From contig QHRW01000082.1 of assembly GCA_003220265.1 (NCBI GenBank), positions 1 to 44,407 of the forward strand: DNA of 44,407 bases, read 5' to 3'. The notes below the pieces were generated by a model, which searched no databases, had not been told where the DNA came from, and saw nothing but the letters and a program-made list of their open reading frames with translations. How positions within the stretch are numbered: position 1 is the first letter of the stretch; every line of letters starts with the position of its first letter. This DNA is from Candidatus Rokuibacteriota bacterium (GTDB lineage: Bacteria > Methylomirabilota > Methylomirabilia > Rokubacteriales > CSP1-6). The position numbers were made by a program, and so were the translations under genes. This document shows positions 1 through 7,116 of the stretch, in pieces.

Positions 1-98
1 ACTACTGACATCCTGTCTTGCGTGGCTCCGGCGAGGTGTTCGTCTCTACGTCTGAGGAGCCGATGAGATATCTTCGTGGACCGGGCGGCTGACACAAT

Positions 99-251
99 AT
101 GCCCGAGGTTCGAGTGCTCCCGGACGCTCACACGGACTTCATCTTCTCGGTGCAGTGGGAAGACAGCCTCTGGACCTCACTTTTAGTCGTCGTCGTCTTC
201 GCAGTCGGGCTCGTCGGAGCGTTGCTGTATCGTCGTCGCCGTCGGAGATGA
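99..251 (+). CDS. possible 50-aa single-pass membrane microprotein with poly-Arg tail
   Basis: An ATG opens a 50-codon frame with an in-frame stop just upstream at 90-92. The first 25 residues are polar. They are followed by one strongly hydrophobic segment (about residues 26-44, rich in Leu and Val) and a C-terminal run of six arginines, the pattern of a tail-anchored or N-out single-span protein. No convincing Shine-Dalgarno site precedes it and no family is recognised. The transmembrane-plus-Arg ending resembles the end of a surface-protein sorting signal, but nothing else supports that. It may be chance coding, and no function is assigned. Confidence 0.3.
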   Translation: MPEVRVLPDAHTDFIFSVQWEDSLWTSLLVVVVFAVGLVGALLYRRRRRR

Positions 252-671
252 TGGTCGCAAGTGTCGTAAAGGCGAGCCCTCAGGTGTCTCACCGGCAACG
301 CTGATGACCTTGTGGCCTGGGGCGGGTATGCGCGCCCGAGAGTGGGCGCGCGATGAAGCCGCGCGCCGCTCAACGCGGATGCTTGCTCGAGGCATATTCA
401 TGAGCCGGATCCGATGCTTCGTTGCCGTGACCCCGGACACGCAAGGGCACTTCACGGACAATCCAGCGCTGATCAACGAGTACATTTGCCACATCCAGGG
501 CATTCATTGCCTCCTCACGGGAAAAGCCGAAGGAGGCGACGAGCCGCTGGCCCTCGCGGTGCTGGGAGGAACCAGGTTCGCGGCTTACTTGGTCCGAAAC
601 CATCTACGGCTCGTCCAGTTCGATCAGGTCGCCGTCGCCGCCCGCGGCGATGGCGTCATTCAGTGGTTGTC
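252..671. other. region without a confident gene
   Basis: The stretch between the microprotein and lspA is less GC-rich than the rest of the window. A plus-strand frame (304-675) is open but its product resembles no family I know and it overlaps the lspA start. Minus-strand frames at 183-503 and 370-603 are equally unconvincing. A perfect 8-bp inverted repeat with a 6-nt loop lies at 330-351 and could be a terminator or an RNA hairpin; it has no T-tract. Confidence 0.4.
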
Positions 672-1160
672 ATGATGAAGTCGCTGCGATACGCGGCCCT
701 GCTCGGGGCCATCGTCGTGAGTTGCGTGAGCTGTGACCAGGCGACCAAGAGCATGGCAACGGCGCACCTCGCAGGGCGACCACCGATCTCCCTCCTCGGC
801 GACACGATCCGGTTGTCGTACGCTGAAAACCCCGGAGGATTTCTGAGCCTGGGCGCGGATCTACCAGGGTGGATTCGATCGTGGGCGTTTGGGGTGCTCG
901 CCCTCGTCGCGGTGCTGGCGGTGCTGATCGTCGCCATCCGGCACCACTCGCTGGACCGTCTACAAGCGATTGCCGTTTCCTTGCTCATTGCCGGCGGCGT
1001 GGGAAACATCATCGATCGCATGATGTACGGCGTGGTGAGAGACTTTCTGAACGTGGGTGTCGGGCCGTTCCGCACGGGAGTATTCAACGTCGCCGATCTG
1101 GTCATCACCGCTGCGGGCATGCTGCTCGTCACGAGATCGTGGAAAGAGCGGTCTCGTTGA
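672..1160 (+). CDS. lspA: lipoprotein signal peptidase (signal peptidase II)
   Basis: Inner-membrane aspartyl protease that removes the signal peptide from diacylglyceryl-modified prolipoproteins. The 162-residue product has the usual length and the family's segments in order: an N-terminal membrane helix ending in DQATK (about residue 22), an Asn-Pro-Gly-Gly-Phe loop near 53-57, two central membrane helices, the NIIDR motif near 112-116, and the two catalytic aspartates, probably D124 (VVRDF) and D142 (FNVAD). I start at the first of two adjacent ATG codons; a GTG lies three codons upstream. No clear Shine-Dalgarno site is visible. It stands alone and converges on the HNH gene, so its context adds nothing. 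Confidence 0.9.
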   Translation: MMKSLRYAALLGAIVVSCVSCDQATKSMATAHLAGRPPISLLGDTIRLSYAENPGGFLSLGADLPGWIRSWAFGVLALVAVLAVLIVAIRHHSLDRLQAIAVSLLIAGGVGNIIDRMMYGVVRDFLNVGVGPFRTGVFNVADLVITAAGMLLVTRSWKERSR

Positions 1161-1201
1161 CCAGACGTACTTGCCCCCTGATCTTGACCAGCTTTCCCAG
1201 A

Positions 1202-1227
1202 AGGGCGTCGGCGTCGGCCGGCGCCCT
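1202..1227. terminator. bidirectional hairpin between convergent genes
   Basis: A 6-bp stem (AGGGCG/CGCCCT), a 1x1 mismatch, a 4-bp stem (CGGC/GCCG) and a GTCG tetraloop lie in the 79-bp gap between the stops of lspA and the HNH gene. The position fits a shared terminator. There is no T-tract, so activity is inferred from location and stem stability only. Confidence 0.45.
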
Positions 1228-1239
1228 CTAGACCGCGCG

Positions 1240-2496
1240 CTAGCGGCCGATCGCGCGTGGATGCAGGACGTCGATCGCGTGAACGCCGGCCGTCGCGTTC
1301 GCGGCCCTCAGGTGCTGGCCGCCATCCGCCGGCACGCGGGGCAGCACGGGCGCCTGGGGAAGCATACGGCCATCCGGCCGTAGGAATTCTACCTCGCCAT
1401 CGCCGAGCCGCTGGACCTGAAATCCGTCCTCGTGCACCGAGCGATGGTGTCGCCGACACAGCAGCACGAGATTCGACAGCGTCGTGGGCCCGCCCGCCGC
1501 CCAGTGCTGGATGTGGTGTCCCTGCGTGAAGCGCAAGCCGCAGCCGGGGAAGCGACAACCGCGGTCTCGATGCTGCAACGCCCGGCGTAGTGCCGCCGGA
1601 ATCGTCCGGGTTCTGGCGCCGACCTCCGTCGCGCGGCCATCGGAGTGGTGGCGCATGACCACGCGGCTCGCGTCGCAGGCGAGCCGGCGTGACGTTTCCG
1701 CGGAAACGTGATGGCCGTCTTCGAGCACCGACTGCCCCGGCCGATCCGGGTCGGCCAGGACGGGAGCATCCACGTGGACGACGATCTGGTAGCGCTCCCC
1801 CGGGGCGCCCGGATCCAGATCATGGTGAAGCGCGGCCTCAGCCAGCATCCCGAGGGCGTCGGCCTGCCGCTGCTCCAACGAGGGCGGGTCTCCTTCCGGG
1901 TCGTTCACGCGCGCCTGCGCGTACATCTGGTCGCAGCAGGCCTCCAACGCCCGGCGCAGCACGGCACCGGCCTCGGGCGTCAGCCGACCGTGGATGATGT
2001 ACATTCCGTCGGCGTCCTGGTAGACGGAGAGCGATCGGGTCTTCTGCCGGTGGGCGGCCTGCCGGTTCTCGGCGTTGCGATCCACCTGCCGCCAGGCTCG
2101 GACCAGCCGCTCGACGTGGGCGGCCGGCATCGCCGTGCTCGCGGTCAATAGCCGCTCCTCGGTCTGCGGCGTCGCGACCCGGGTGAGCGCGCGGACCTTG
2201 GAGTAGGACAGCTCACCGCGGGCGAAGGCCGCCCTCACGCGGGGGAGATCCGGCAAGGCGCGAGCTACGCGGACGTGCTCACGGGCCGCACCGAGATCCA
2301 TGCCGACGCGCCAGGACAACCACTCGGCGCACGACTTGGCGCCGGCCTCCGCCCAGCCGGCCCTGACGTCGAACTCCCCCACGAGCTCCAGCAGGCGGGC
2401 CGTCGCGACCTCAATGTGGGCCGAGAGCTCGGCGATCTCCTCGCCCAGCCGGTTCAGTTCCTCGATCTCGGGCCGCGGCGTCGTCGGAACCAGCAT
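1240..2496 (-). CDS. DUF222 / HNH endonuclease domain protein
   Basis: A 418-residue protein of the DUF222-HNH (13E12-type) family, common in high-GC genomes and often multicopy. The N-terminal two thirds form the helical DUF222 region. The C-terminal HNH nuclease motif is clear: CRFPGC, then QGHHIQHWAAGGPTTLSNL, then LCRRHH, which gives two Cys pairs for zinc and the catalytic histidines. The start at 2496 is chosen because GAGGAGGA lies 5 nt upstream; the open frame continues another 68 codons without family-like sequence. The biological role is unknown for the family. Some members are considered mobile or defence-related, but I see no partner gene here. Confidence 0.92.
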   Translation of the reverse strand: MLVPTTPRPEIEELNRLGEEIAELSAHIEVATARLLELVGEFDVRAGWAEAGAKSCAEWLSWRVGMDLGAAREHVRVARALPDLPRVRAAFARGELSYSKVRALTRVATPQTEERLLTASTAMPAAHVERLVRAWRQVDRNAENRQAAHRQKTRSLSVYQDADGMYIIHGRLTPEAGAVLRRALEACCDQMYAQARVNDPEGDPPSLEQRQADALGMLAEAALHHDLDPGAPGERYQIVVHVDAPVLADPDRPGQSVLEDGHHVSAETSRRLACDASRVVMRHHSDGRATEVGARTRTIPAALRRALQHRDRGCRFPGCGLRFTQGHHIQHWAAGGPTTLSNLVLLCRRHHRSVHEDGFQVQRLGDGEVEFLRPDGRMLPQAPVLPRVPADGGQHLRAANATAGVHAIDVLHPRAIGR

Positions 2497-3038
2497 GCGT
2501 GTCCTCCTCGTTCGGGAAAATTTTACGGCCCGCATTCGGAGGCTCCAGAGAGGCTCACCATCGCGTGATGTCGGCGCGGGGCACGCCCCCCATGCGCGCT
2601 GTCGCGAAGAACCTCGCAGCAGGTGGCGCCTGCGGCGTTCTGAGGGCGCTTCTGACGGGTGCCACCGCCGTGCGAAGGCGGCAATTACCAGACCTGTCAA
2701 CGCCCAATCTTGGATACACCGCCCAAGCGCTGCCTTGCCGCAACCTCGGGCACGGGCTATCTTCCGCGCGGTGCTCCAAGGCGGCGCCGATTTCCGGCTC
2801 GAGCTCTTGTGCTCGCCCCGGCGGCTACGCGCCGCTGGCCAAAGGTGCGACCCGCCTCGCGCTGAATCTGCGCTCCGACCTCGAGCCGGGACATCCGATT
2901 CGAGCGGCGGGTCGCGAGCGGCCGCGCCTTGGCGTCGAGATCGTCCTGGAAGTGGACCCCGACGGATACTACTGGCGCCTCACGTCACGGCGGTAGTCGG
3001 CCGGAGGGCTCGGACGGCGGAGGACGGATCCGTGAGGG
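2497..3038. other. 542-bp gap with no recognisable gene
   Basis: A plus-strand frame at 2499-2996 is open for 165 codons. Its product is Ser/Arg/Ala-rich without family features, apart from a more protein-like last 45 residues. It would begin inside the ribosome-binding region of the divergent HNH gene. It may be a decayed gene remnant. No hairpins, tRNA or repeats were recognised. Confidence 0.35.
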
Positions 3039-3536
3039 TCAGCGAGTCGTCGGCGCCTGCGTGAGGCCGATCCGCCGGCCCGCTTGGGGTGGGCGCGGCA
3101 GCGCGTCATGCGCGGCCTGGATCGCCGCCAGGCGTGCCGCGATCTCCGGCGCCATCGGCGCGCCCCGGCGCGTGGCGAGATCCACATGCAGCGACATCAG
3201 CTCGTTGGTGGAGGCCAGGTAACCCTCCCGCGCGTGGTACATGGCATGGATGTAATGGATGCGCTTGGCGTCGTGGCCGAGCAGGAGCGTGGTGAAGCGC
3301 AGTGGGTCGCCGCTGCGGACCTCGCGGTGGTAGGTCACGTGCGCCTCCAGACAGAACGTCGTGATCGCGTGGCACTCGCGATGCTGCGCGTCGAGGCCCA
3401 CCCAGCGGAAGAACTCGTCGGTGGCGAAGTCGAAGACGACGAGGTAGTAACCCATGTTCATGTGGCCGTTGTGGTCGATCCACTCGGGGCGCACGACGTC
3501 GCGGTAGACGTCGAGAGGGGCGGCGAGCTCGGTCAC
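3039..3536 (-). CDS. hotdog-fold acyl-CoA thioesterase (4HBT family)
   Basis: Predicted cytoplasmic thioesterase hydrolysing a small acyl-CoA. The 165-residue product has the 4HBT hallmark WIDHNGHMNMGYY near residues 15-27, with Asp and His at the active site, followed by a long helix and the beta-sheet core. Start is GTG at 3536. It forms a GTGA overlap with the stop of the upstream DCC gene (3533-3535), so it is translationally coupled as the last gene of the seven-gene selenoprotein operon. The substrate is unknown. Family members beside omega-aminotransferases suggest a carboxylate or betaine-type acyl-CoA, which is only a guess. A 25-residue Arg/Pro-rich tail follows the fold. Confidence 0.87.
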   Translation of the reverse strand: MTELAAPLDVYRDVVRPEWIDHNGHMNMGYYLVVFDFATDEFFRWVGLDAQHRECHAITTFCLEAHVTYHREVRSGDPLRFTTLLLGHDAKRIHYIHAMYHAREGYLASTNELMSLHVDLATRRGAPMAPEIAARLAAIQAAHDALPRPPQAGRRIGLTQAPTTR

Positions 3537-3904
3537 GACTCGCGGGGGCCGACGGCGCAGGAGATCTTCAGCCGATTGCGGGCGATCCACGCGTAGACGT
3601 GACGGGCCACGGGCCGCACCGGCGGCAGCGCGAACAGGCGCGCCATCCAGCCCCAGCCCCGGATCCGCCGCATCAGCTCGGGGACCGCGTCGGCCCCGCC
3701 CAGCACGCGGCCGTCGGGCAGCACGAGCTGCATGGCCGTCATGCAGAGCGCCTCGGGCACCTGGGGAAAGCGCTCGCGCCGCACGCCGGACCGGCAGGGC
3801 AGGATCTCGAGCGTCCCGCTCGACAGCGCGCGCCGCATGAGCCACATGGCGCTGGCCCGGCACATCGCGCACTCCGCATCGTAGATGAGGGTGGCCGGGG
3901 TCAG
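3533..3904 (-). CDS. DCC-family thiol-disulfide oxidoreductase (DUF393)
   Basis: The product, about 123 residues, carries the family signature: YDAECAMC near the N-terminus (Asp, Cys and Cys of the name-giving motif), followed by a helical region and a conserved RNRLK near the end. The family has a thioredoxin-like fold and is thought to catalyse thiol-disulfide exchange. No ATG or GTG lies upstream of the motif. The only ATG (3865) would remove the first cysteine. I therefore start at CTG 3904, which overlaps the upstream stop as CTGA, analogous to the common ATGA coupling. It overlaps the thioesterase start downstream. The redox role fits the two selenoproteins at the head of this operon. 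Confidence 0.8.
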   Translation of the reverse strand: MTPATLIYDAECAMCRASAMWLMRRALSSGTLEILPCRSGVRRERFPQVPEALCMTAMQLVLPDGRVLGGADAVPELMRRIRGWGWMARLFALPPVRPVARHVYAWIARNRLKISCAVGPRES

Positions 3905-4095
3905 CGCTTACCCCAGCCGGCCAGCGTGCGGAAGTACCACTGCAGCCCGAAGGCGATGACGAGCGACACGATGCACTGCACGAGGTCCATCGTGTCGCCG
4001 CCGGAGAGATAGTGCCGGCCCCGCACCACCGCGTACAGCACGAAGAACGCGATCCCGGCGAGGATCAGGATGCGGTGCGCGGTGATGAGCCTCAC
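3901..4095 (-). CDS. small two-span membrane protein
   Basis: A 64-residue protein with two predicted transmembrane helices (about residues 8-24 and 38-54) joined by a short loop rich in Gly and Arg, ending in basic residues. ATG start, 6 nt after the aminotransferase stop. Its stop overlaps the start of the DCC gene, so it is part of the operon. No family is recognised; the length and hydrophobicity pattern suggest a small integral subunit or an assembly factor. A membrane partner for the DCC oxidoreductase is possible but not shown. Confidence 0.7.
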   Translation of the reverse strand: MRLITAHRILILAGIAFFVLYAVVRGRHYLSGGDTMDLVQCIVSLVIAFGLQWYFRTLAGWGKR

Positions 4096-4101
4096 GACGG
4101 C

Positions 4102-5481
4102 TCAGACGCCGAGCACGGCCTTCACCGCATCGCGGGTCACCGACACCAGCTGGTCCACCTGCTTGTCCGTCACCACCAGCGGCGGCGAGTAGAAGATGGT
4201 GTCGCCGTTGAGTGGATGCGCGCCGGAGGTCGGCCGCACGCGCGTCACCACGTCGCGCTTCATCATCTCGGCCTGCAGCCGCGGCGCCACCTTCTTGTCG
4301 GCCGGGAAGTTCTTCTTGGTCGCGCGGTCCTCTACCAGCTCGAGCGCGGCCAGCAAGCCCTTGCCGCCGCGGATGTCGCCGGCGTGCGGATGATCCTTGA
4401 AGGCATCGCGCAGCCCCGCGAAGAGCCGGTCGCCCATCTTGGCGGCGTTCTCGTAGAGCCGCTCGCGCTCCATGATCTCGATGTTCTTGAGGCCGACGGC
4501 GCAGCACGTGGGGTGGCCCGAGTAGGTGTAGGCGTGCATCCAGCGGTCCTCGGGCTTGACACCGTCGATCGCGTCCTTGATCGCCTTGCTCACCATGATG
4601 CCGCCCAGCGGCAGGTAGCCGCTGGTCACGCCCTTGGCGAACGAGCGGATGTCCGGCTTCACGTTCCAGTGCGACGTCGCGAACCACTTGCCGGTGCGGC
4701 AGAAGCCCGTGATGACCTCGTCGGCGATGAACAGCACCTGGTGGCGGTCGCAGATCTGGCGCACGAGCGGGAAATAGTCGTCGGTCGGATAGAGCACGCC
4801 GCCGCCGCCGTGGATCGGCTCCGCGATGAACGCGGCCACCGTGTCCGGCCCCTCGCGCAGGATCGCCTCTTCCAGCAGGCGCGCGGCCGTCTGGCCGGCC
4901 GTCTCCCCCGGCTTGGCGTCCACAGTGCGATAGGGATAGCACGTCGGGATGTGCACGAAGCCCGGCACGCGCGGCTCGAACATCTTCCAGTAGGCGGCCA
5001 TGCCGGTGGCGCTCATCGCCTGCAGGGTGACGCCGTGATAGGCGTTCTGGCGGGCGATCACCTTGATCTTGTCCGGCTTGCCCTTGGTCTTCCAGTAGAA
5101 GCGCGCCGTCTTGAAGGCCGACTCGTTGGCCTCGGCGCCGCCGCACGTGAAGAAGATGCCGTGCATGTCGCCGGCGAGGTCGACGAGCTTGGAGGCGAGC
5201 GAGATGGCCGGCACGCTCGACGAGCCCACGTAGCCGGAGAAGTAGGCGAGGTCCTTCATCTGGGCGGCGGCGGCATCGGCCAGCTCGGTGCGGCCGTGGC
5301 CGACGTTGACGTTCCACAGCCCCGACAGGCCGTCGATCATCTCGTGGCCGCCGATGTCCTGCACCATGGCGCCGCGGCCGCGCACGTAGATGATCGGCTC
5401 GTTGTTGTCGATCGGGTGATGGAGCGGGTGGATCAGGTGATCCTGGTCGGCTTTGATGAGCTCGGCGGCGGTCAGCGCCAT
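4102..5481 (-). CDS. class III (omega) aminotransferase, PLP-dependent
   Basis: Transfers an amino group from an omega-amino acid or amine to pyruvate or another keto acid through pyridoxal phosphate. The 459 residues match the usual length. Seen in order: the N-terminal GLSGLWNVNVGHG, the PLP-phosphate loop CGGAEANE (113-120), YHG (148-150), the cofactor-binding aspartate in IADEV (D254), and the Schiff-base lysine in FAKGVTSGY (K283). Start at 5481 is supported by GGAGGAG 3 nt upstream. It overlaps the end of the preceding cyclotransferase gene by 10 nt and belongs to the same operon. The sequence resembles beta-alanine- or taurine-pyruvate aminotransferases; the substrate cannot be fixed from sequence alone. 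Confidence 0.94.
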   Translation of the reverse strand: MALTAAELIKADQDHLIHPLHHPIDNNEPIIYVRGRGAMVQDIGGHEMIDGLSGLWNVNVGHGRTELADAAAAQMKDLAYFSGYVGSSSVPAISLASKLVDLAGDMHGIFFTCGGAEANESAFKTARFYWKTKGKPDKIKVIARQNAYHGVTLQAMSATGMAAYWKMFEPRVPGFVHIPTCYPYRTVDAKPGETAGQTAARLLEEAILREGPDTVAAFIAEPIHGGGGVLYPTDDYFPLVRQICDRHQVLFIADEVITGFCRTGKWFATSHWNVKPDIRSFAKGVTSGYLPLGGIMVSKAIKDAIDGVKPEDRWMHAYTYSGHPTCCAVGLKNIEIMERERLYENAAKMGDRLFAGLRDAFKDHPHAGDIRGGKGLLAALELVEDRATKKNFPADKKVAPRLQAEMMKRDVVTRVRPTSGAHPLNGDTIFYSPPLVVTDKQVDQLVSVTRDAVKAVLGV

Positions 5482-5867
5482 GGACTCCTCCCGGGTGAAG
5501 GCCTCGCAGCTCGGTAATCGCCGTCGGGGATCGGCCATGCGCGCTCACGTGGTCCGCGATAGCGGTAGAGCCACGCGCGCGCCCGACGGCCGCCGGCGAG
5601 CGTCACGACCGCCCGACGGCGCACGAAATTGTACCCCTCCTCGTGGTCCAGCCGCGCGAGAAGTTCGGGGTCGTCGAGCCGGTAGAGCTCGCCGCTCACG
5701 CGCCCGGCGCCCTCGACGAGGCCGGGAAAGCCGCGCAGGCCGACGAGCCGCCCCCGCACCGAGCCCGTGGTGAGCAGCGTGGCGCCGGCGGCGAGCACGG
5801 CGTGACGCGCGTAGCCGCGCATGAGCGTGCCATACGCGAACAGCAGCGCCTTACTTCGCGCGGGCAA
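5472..5867 (-). CDS. gamma-glutamylcyclotransferase-like (GGCT/AIG2) protein
   Basis: About 131 residues with the family's YGTL substrate-binding motif near the start, a catalytic-type glutamate in LDHEEGYNF, and DGDYR near the end. Family enzymes cyclise gamma-glutamyl peptides to 5-oxoproline, as in glutathione turnover. The start is TTG at 5867, inside the end of the peroxiredoxin gene (17-nt overlap). The first ATG lies after the YGTL motif and would destroy it. A gamma-glutamyl-thiol degrading enzyme beside two selenocysteine redoxins suggests a link to low-molecular-weight thiol metabolism. The substrate is inferred from the family only. Confidence 0.85.
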   Translation of the reverse strand: MPARSKALLFAYGTLMRGYARHAVLAAGATLLTTGSVRGRLVGLRGFPGLVEGAGRVSGELYRLDDPELLARLDHEEGYNFVRRRAVVTLAGGRRARAWLYRYRGPRERAWPIPDGDYRAARPSPGRSPWR

Positions 5868-6378
5868 GCTTCGTGAGGGCGTCCAGCGTGCGGTCGGTCT
5901 CGATCGCGAGGCCGCCGGTCTCGACGTAGCGGATGCGGCCGCCGCGGTCGAGCACGAACGTCACGCGCTTGGTGAGATTCCAGGTGTCGTCCCACACGCC
6001 CCACTGGCGCGCGGCACTGCCGTCGCGGTCGCTCAGGAGCTTGAAGGGCAGCTTCAGCTCGCGCGCCCACGCCAGGTTGCGCTCGGGCGGGTCGGCGGAG
6101 ATCCCCACGATCTCGGCGTTGAGCGCCGCGAACTTCGCGTTGTCCTCCCGGAACCGGGAGAATTCGCGGTCTCAGCCGCCGGTGAAGGCCTTGACGTAGA
6201 AGGCGACGACGACCCAGTCGCGCTGCTTGAGGAGGTCGGCGAGCTGGAGGGGCTGGCCCTGCTGATCGACGAGCTTCGTGTCGGGCGCGGCCGCGCCGAC
6301 CTTGAGCGGCGTCTGGTCGGCCGCCCCCGCCGCGGCGACGGTGAGGAGGGCGACGGCGAGGACGCCGACGGCGCGCAT
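5851..6378 (-). CDS. exported peroxiredoxin, selenoprotein (Sec at in-frame TGA)
   Basis: A 175-residue AhpC/TSA-type peroxiredoxin that would reduce peroxides at an N-terminal selenocysteine. The frame has a TGA at 6172-6174 (residue 69), in FYVKAFTGG-U-DREF. That is exactly where family members carry the peroxidatic Cys (FYPxAFTxxC). Homology continues without a break to the stop at 5851. A hairpin starting 11 nt after the TGA fits a bacterial SECIS. Residues 1-20 form a Sec signal peptide ending near AGAAD, so the enzyme is probably extracytoplasmic. The ATG start overlaps the upstream stop as TGATG, giving strong coupling to the selenoprotein oxidoreductase. Ordinary gene callers would split it into two short ORFs. 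Confidence 0.9.
6145..6160 (-). promoter_or_regulatory. bacterial SECIS hairpin, peroxiredoxin
   Basis: CTCCCG-GTTC-CGGGAG, a perfect 6-bp stem (7 bp if G and C of the loop pair), begins 11 nt downstream of the TGA at 6172-6174. Distance, stem length and a G/U-containing apical loop match the loose bacterial SECIS consensus recognised by SelB. Confidence 0.7.
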
Positions 6379-7034
6379 CACGAGCCGGCCGGCGCCACCG
6401 CGCGGAGCACGGCGTCGAGGAACTGCGCCTCCGGCAGCGCGCCCTCGAACTCGACGCGGTCGTTGATGACGATCTTGGGCACCGCCATCACGCGGTACGA
6501 GCGCGAGAGGTCGGGAAACTCCGTGGCCTCGATGGCCGTGGCCGTGACCCGCTCCGACGCGACCGCCATGTGCTGCGCCAGGCGCACGGCCCGGGGACAG
6601 TACGGTCAGGTGGGGGTCGAGAAGACCTTGATGTGCACGTCGCCGGTGAGCCCGGCCAGCGAGGCCTTGGTGGCCTCGGTGAGCTGCGGCTCGCCGCTGG
6701 AGGCGACGATGATCGCGTCGATGAGGTTGCTGAACTCGTAGCCATGGGGCACGCCGAAGAAGCGGATGCCGTAGTCTCGTGCGCCCTCCACCACGATGGC
6801 CGGCACCTGGTCGACGCCGTACTGTTCGGTACGCTCGCGGTCGATCTGGGGGTTCAGCACCTCCACGGTGATGCGGTCGTCCAGCTCGGCCACCTCGCGC
6901 ACGAGCTGCTCGTTCTGGCGGCAGAGGTCCCCGGCCACCAGCTCCTGCGAGAAGACGACGAGCTTGACCGGTCCCTGGATGCGCTGGAACTCTTTACGAA
7001 CGGCGTCCTGATCGCGTGCTGCAAGAATGGGCAT
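6378..7034 (-). CDS. protein disulfide oxidoreductase, selenoprotein (UPYC)
   Basis: A 218-residue protein of two thioredoxin folds, like the glutaredoxin-like protein disulfide oxidoreductases. The N-terminal fold has lost its CxxC (sequence VVFSQELVAGDLC). The C-terminal fold has its active site at VFSTPT-U-PYCPRAV, where the TGA (6606-6608, residue 143) replaces the first Cys of CPYC. Downstream sequence, including the cis-Pro motif AVPKIVIND, continues in frame. A hairpin 11 nt after the TGA supports selenocysteine insertion. It heads the operon. A TATAAT lies 6 nt before the ATG and no ribosome-binding site is visible, so the mRNA may be leaderless. No signal peptide, so it is probably cytoplasmic. 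Confidence 0.88.
6578..6594 (-). promoter_or_regulatory. bacterial SECIS hairpin, disulfide oxidoreductase
   Basis: CCGGGC-CGTGC-GCCTGG, a 6-bp stem with one G-U pair and a 5-nt loop, begins 11 nt after the TGA at 6606-6608. A competing small hairpin (TGCGC-CTG-GCGCA) overlaps its 3' side. It is the weakest of the four SECIS candidates in the window. Confidence 0.55.
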
Positions 7035-7040
7035 GGCTCG

Positions 7041-7046
7041 ATTATA
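7041..7046 (-). promoter_or_regulatory. -10 box (TATAAT) of the selenoprotein operon
   Basis: A consensus TATAAT ends 6 nt before the ATG at 7034, which would put the transcription start at or next to the start codon. No good -35 hexamer is visible 16-18 nt upstream. It lies in the 82-bp divergent gap shared with the KAS III-like gene. Confidence 0.5.
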
Positions 7047-7116
7047 GCGACTTGCGCAATAGCGGCTTGCGCTCGGTGGCGACGGGGCTTACGGTGAGCC
7101 CTTGGAGGTCGGCTGC

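Noticed and set aside
304..675. A 123-codon plus-strand ORF before lspA
   Set aside because: No recognisable features, overlaps the lspA start, and rival frames on the other strand are equally good.
2499..2996. A 165-codon plus-strand ORF in the gap after the HNH gene
   Set aside because: Composition and lack of domain features look non-coding, and it begins in the neighbouring gene's ribosome-binding region. Kept only as a remark on the gap.
4012..5517. A 501-codon plus-strand frame opposite the class III aminotransferase
   Set aside because: Shadow frame; the minus strand has every PLP-enzyme motif and a good ribosome-binding site.
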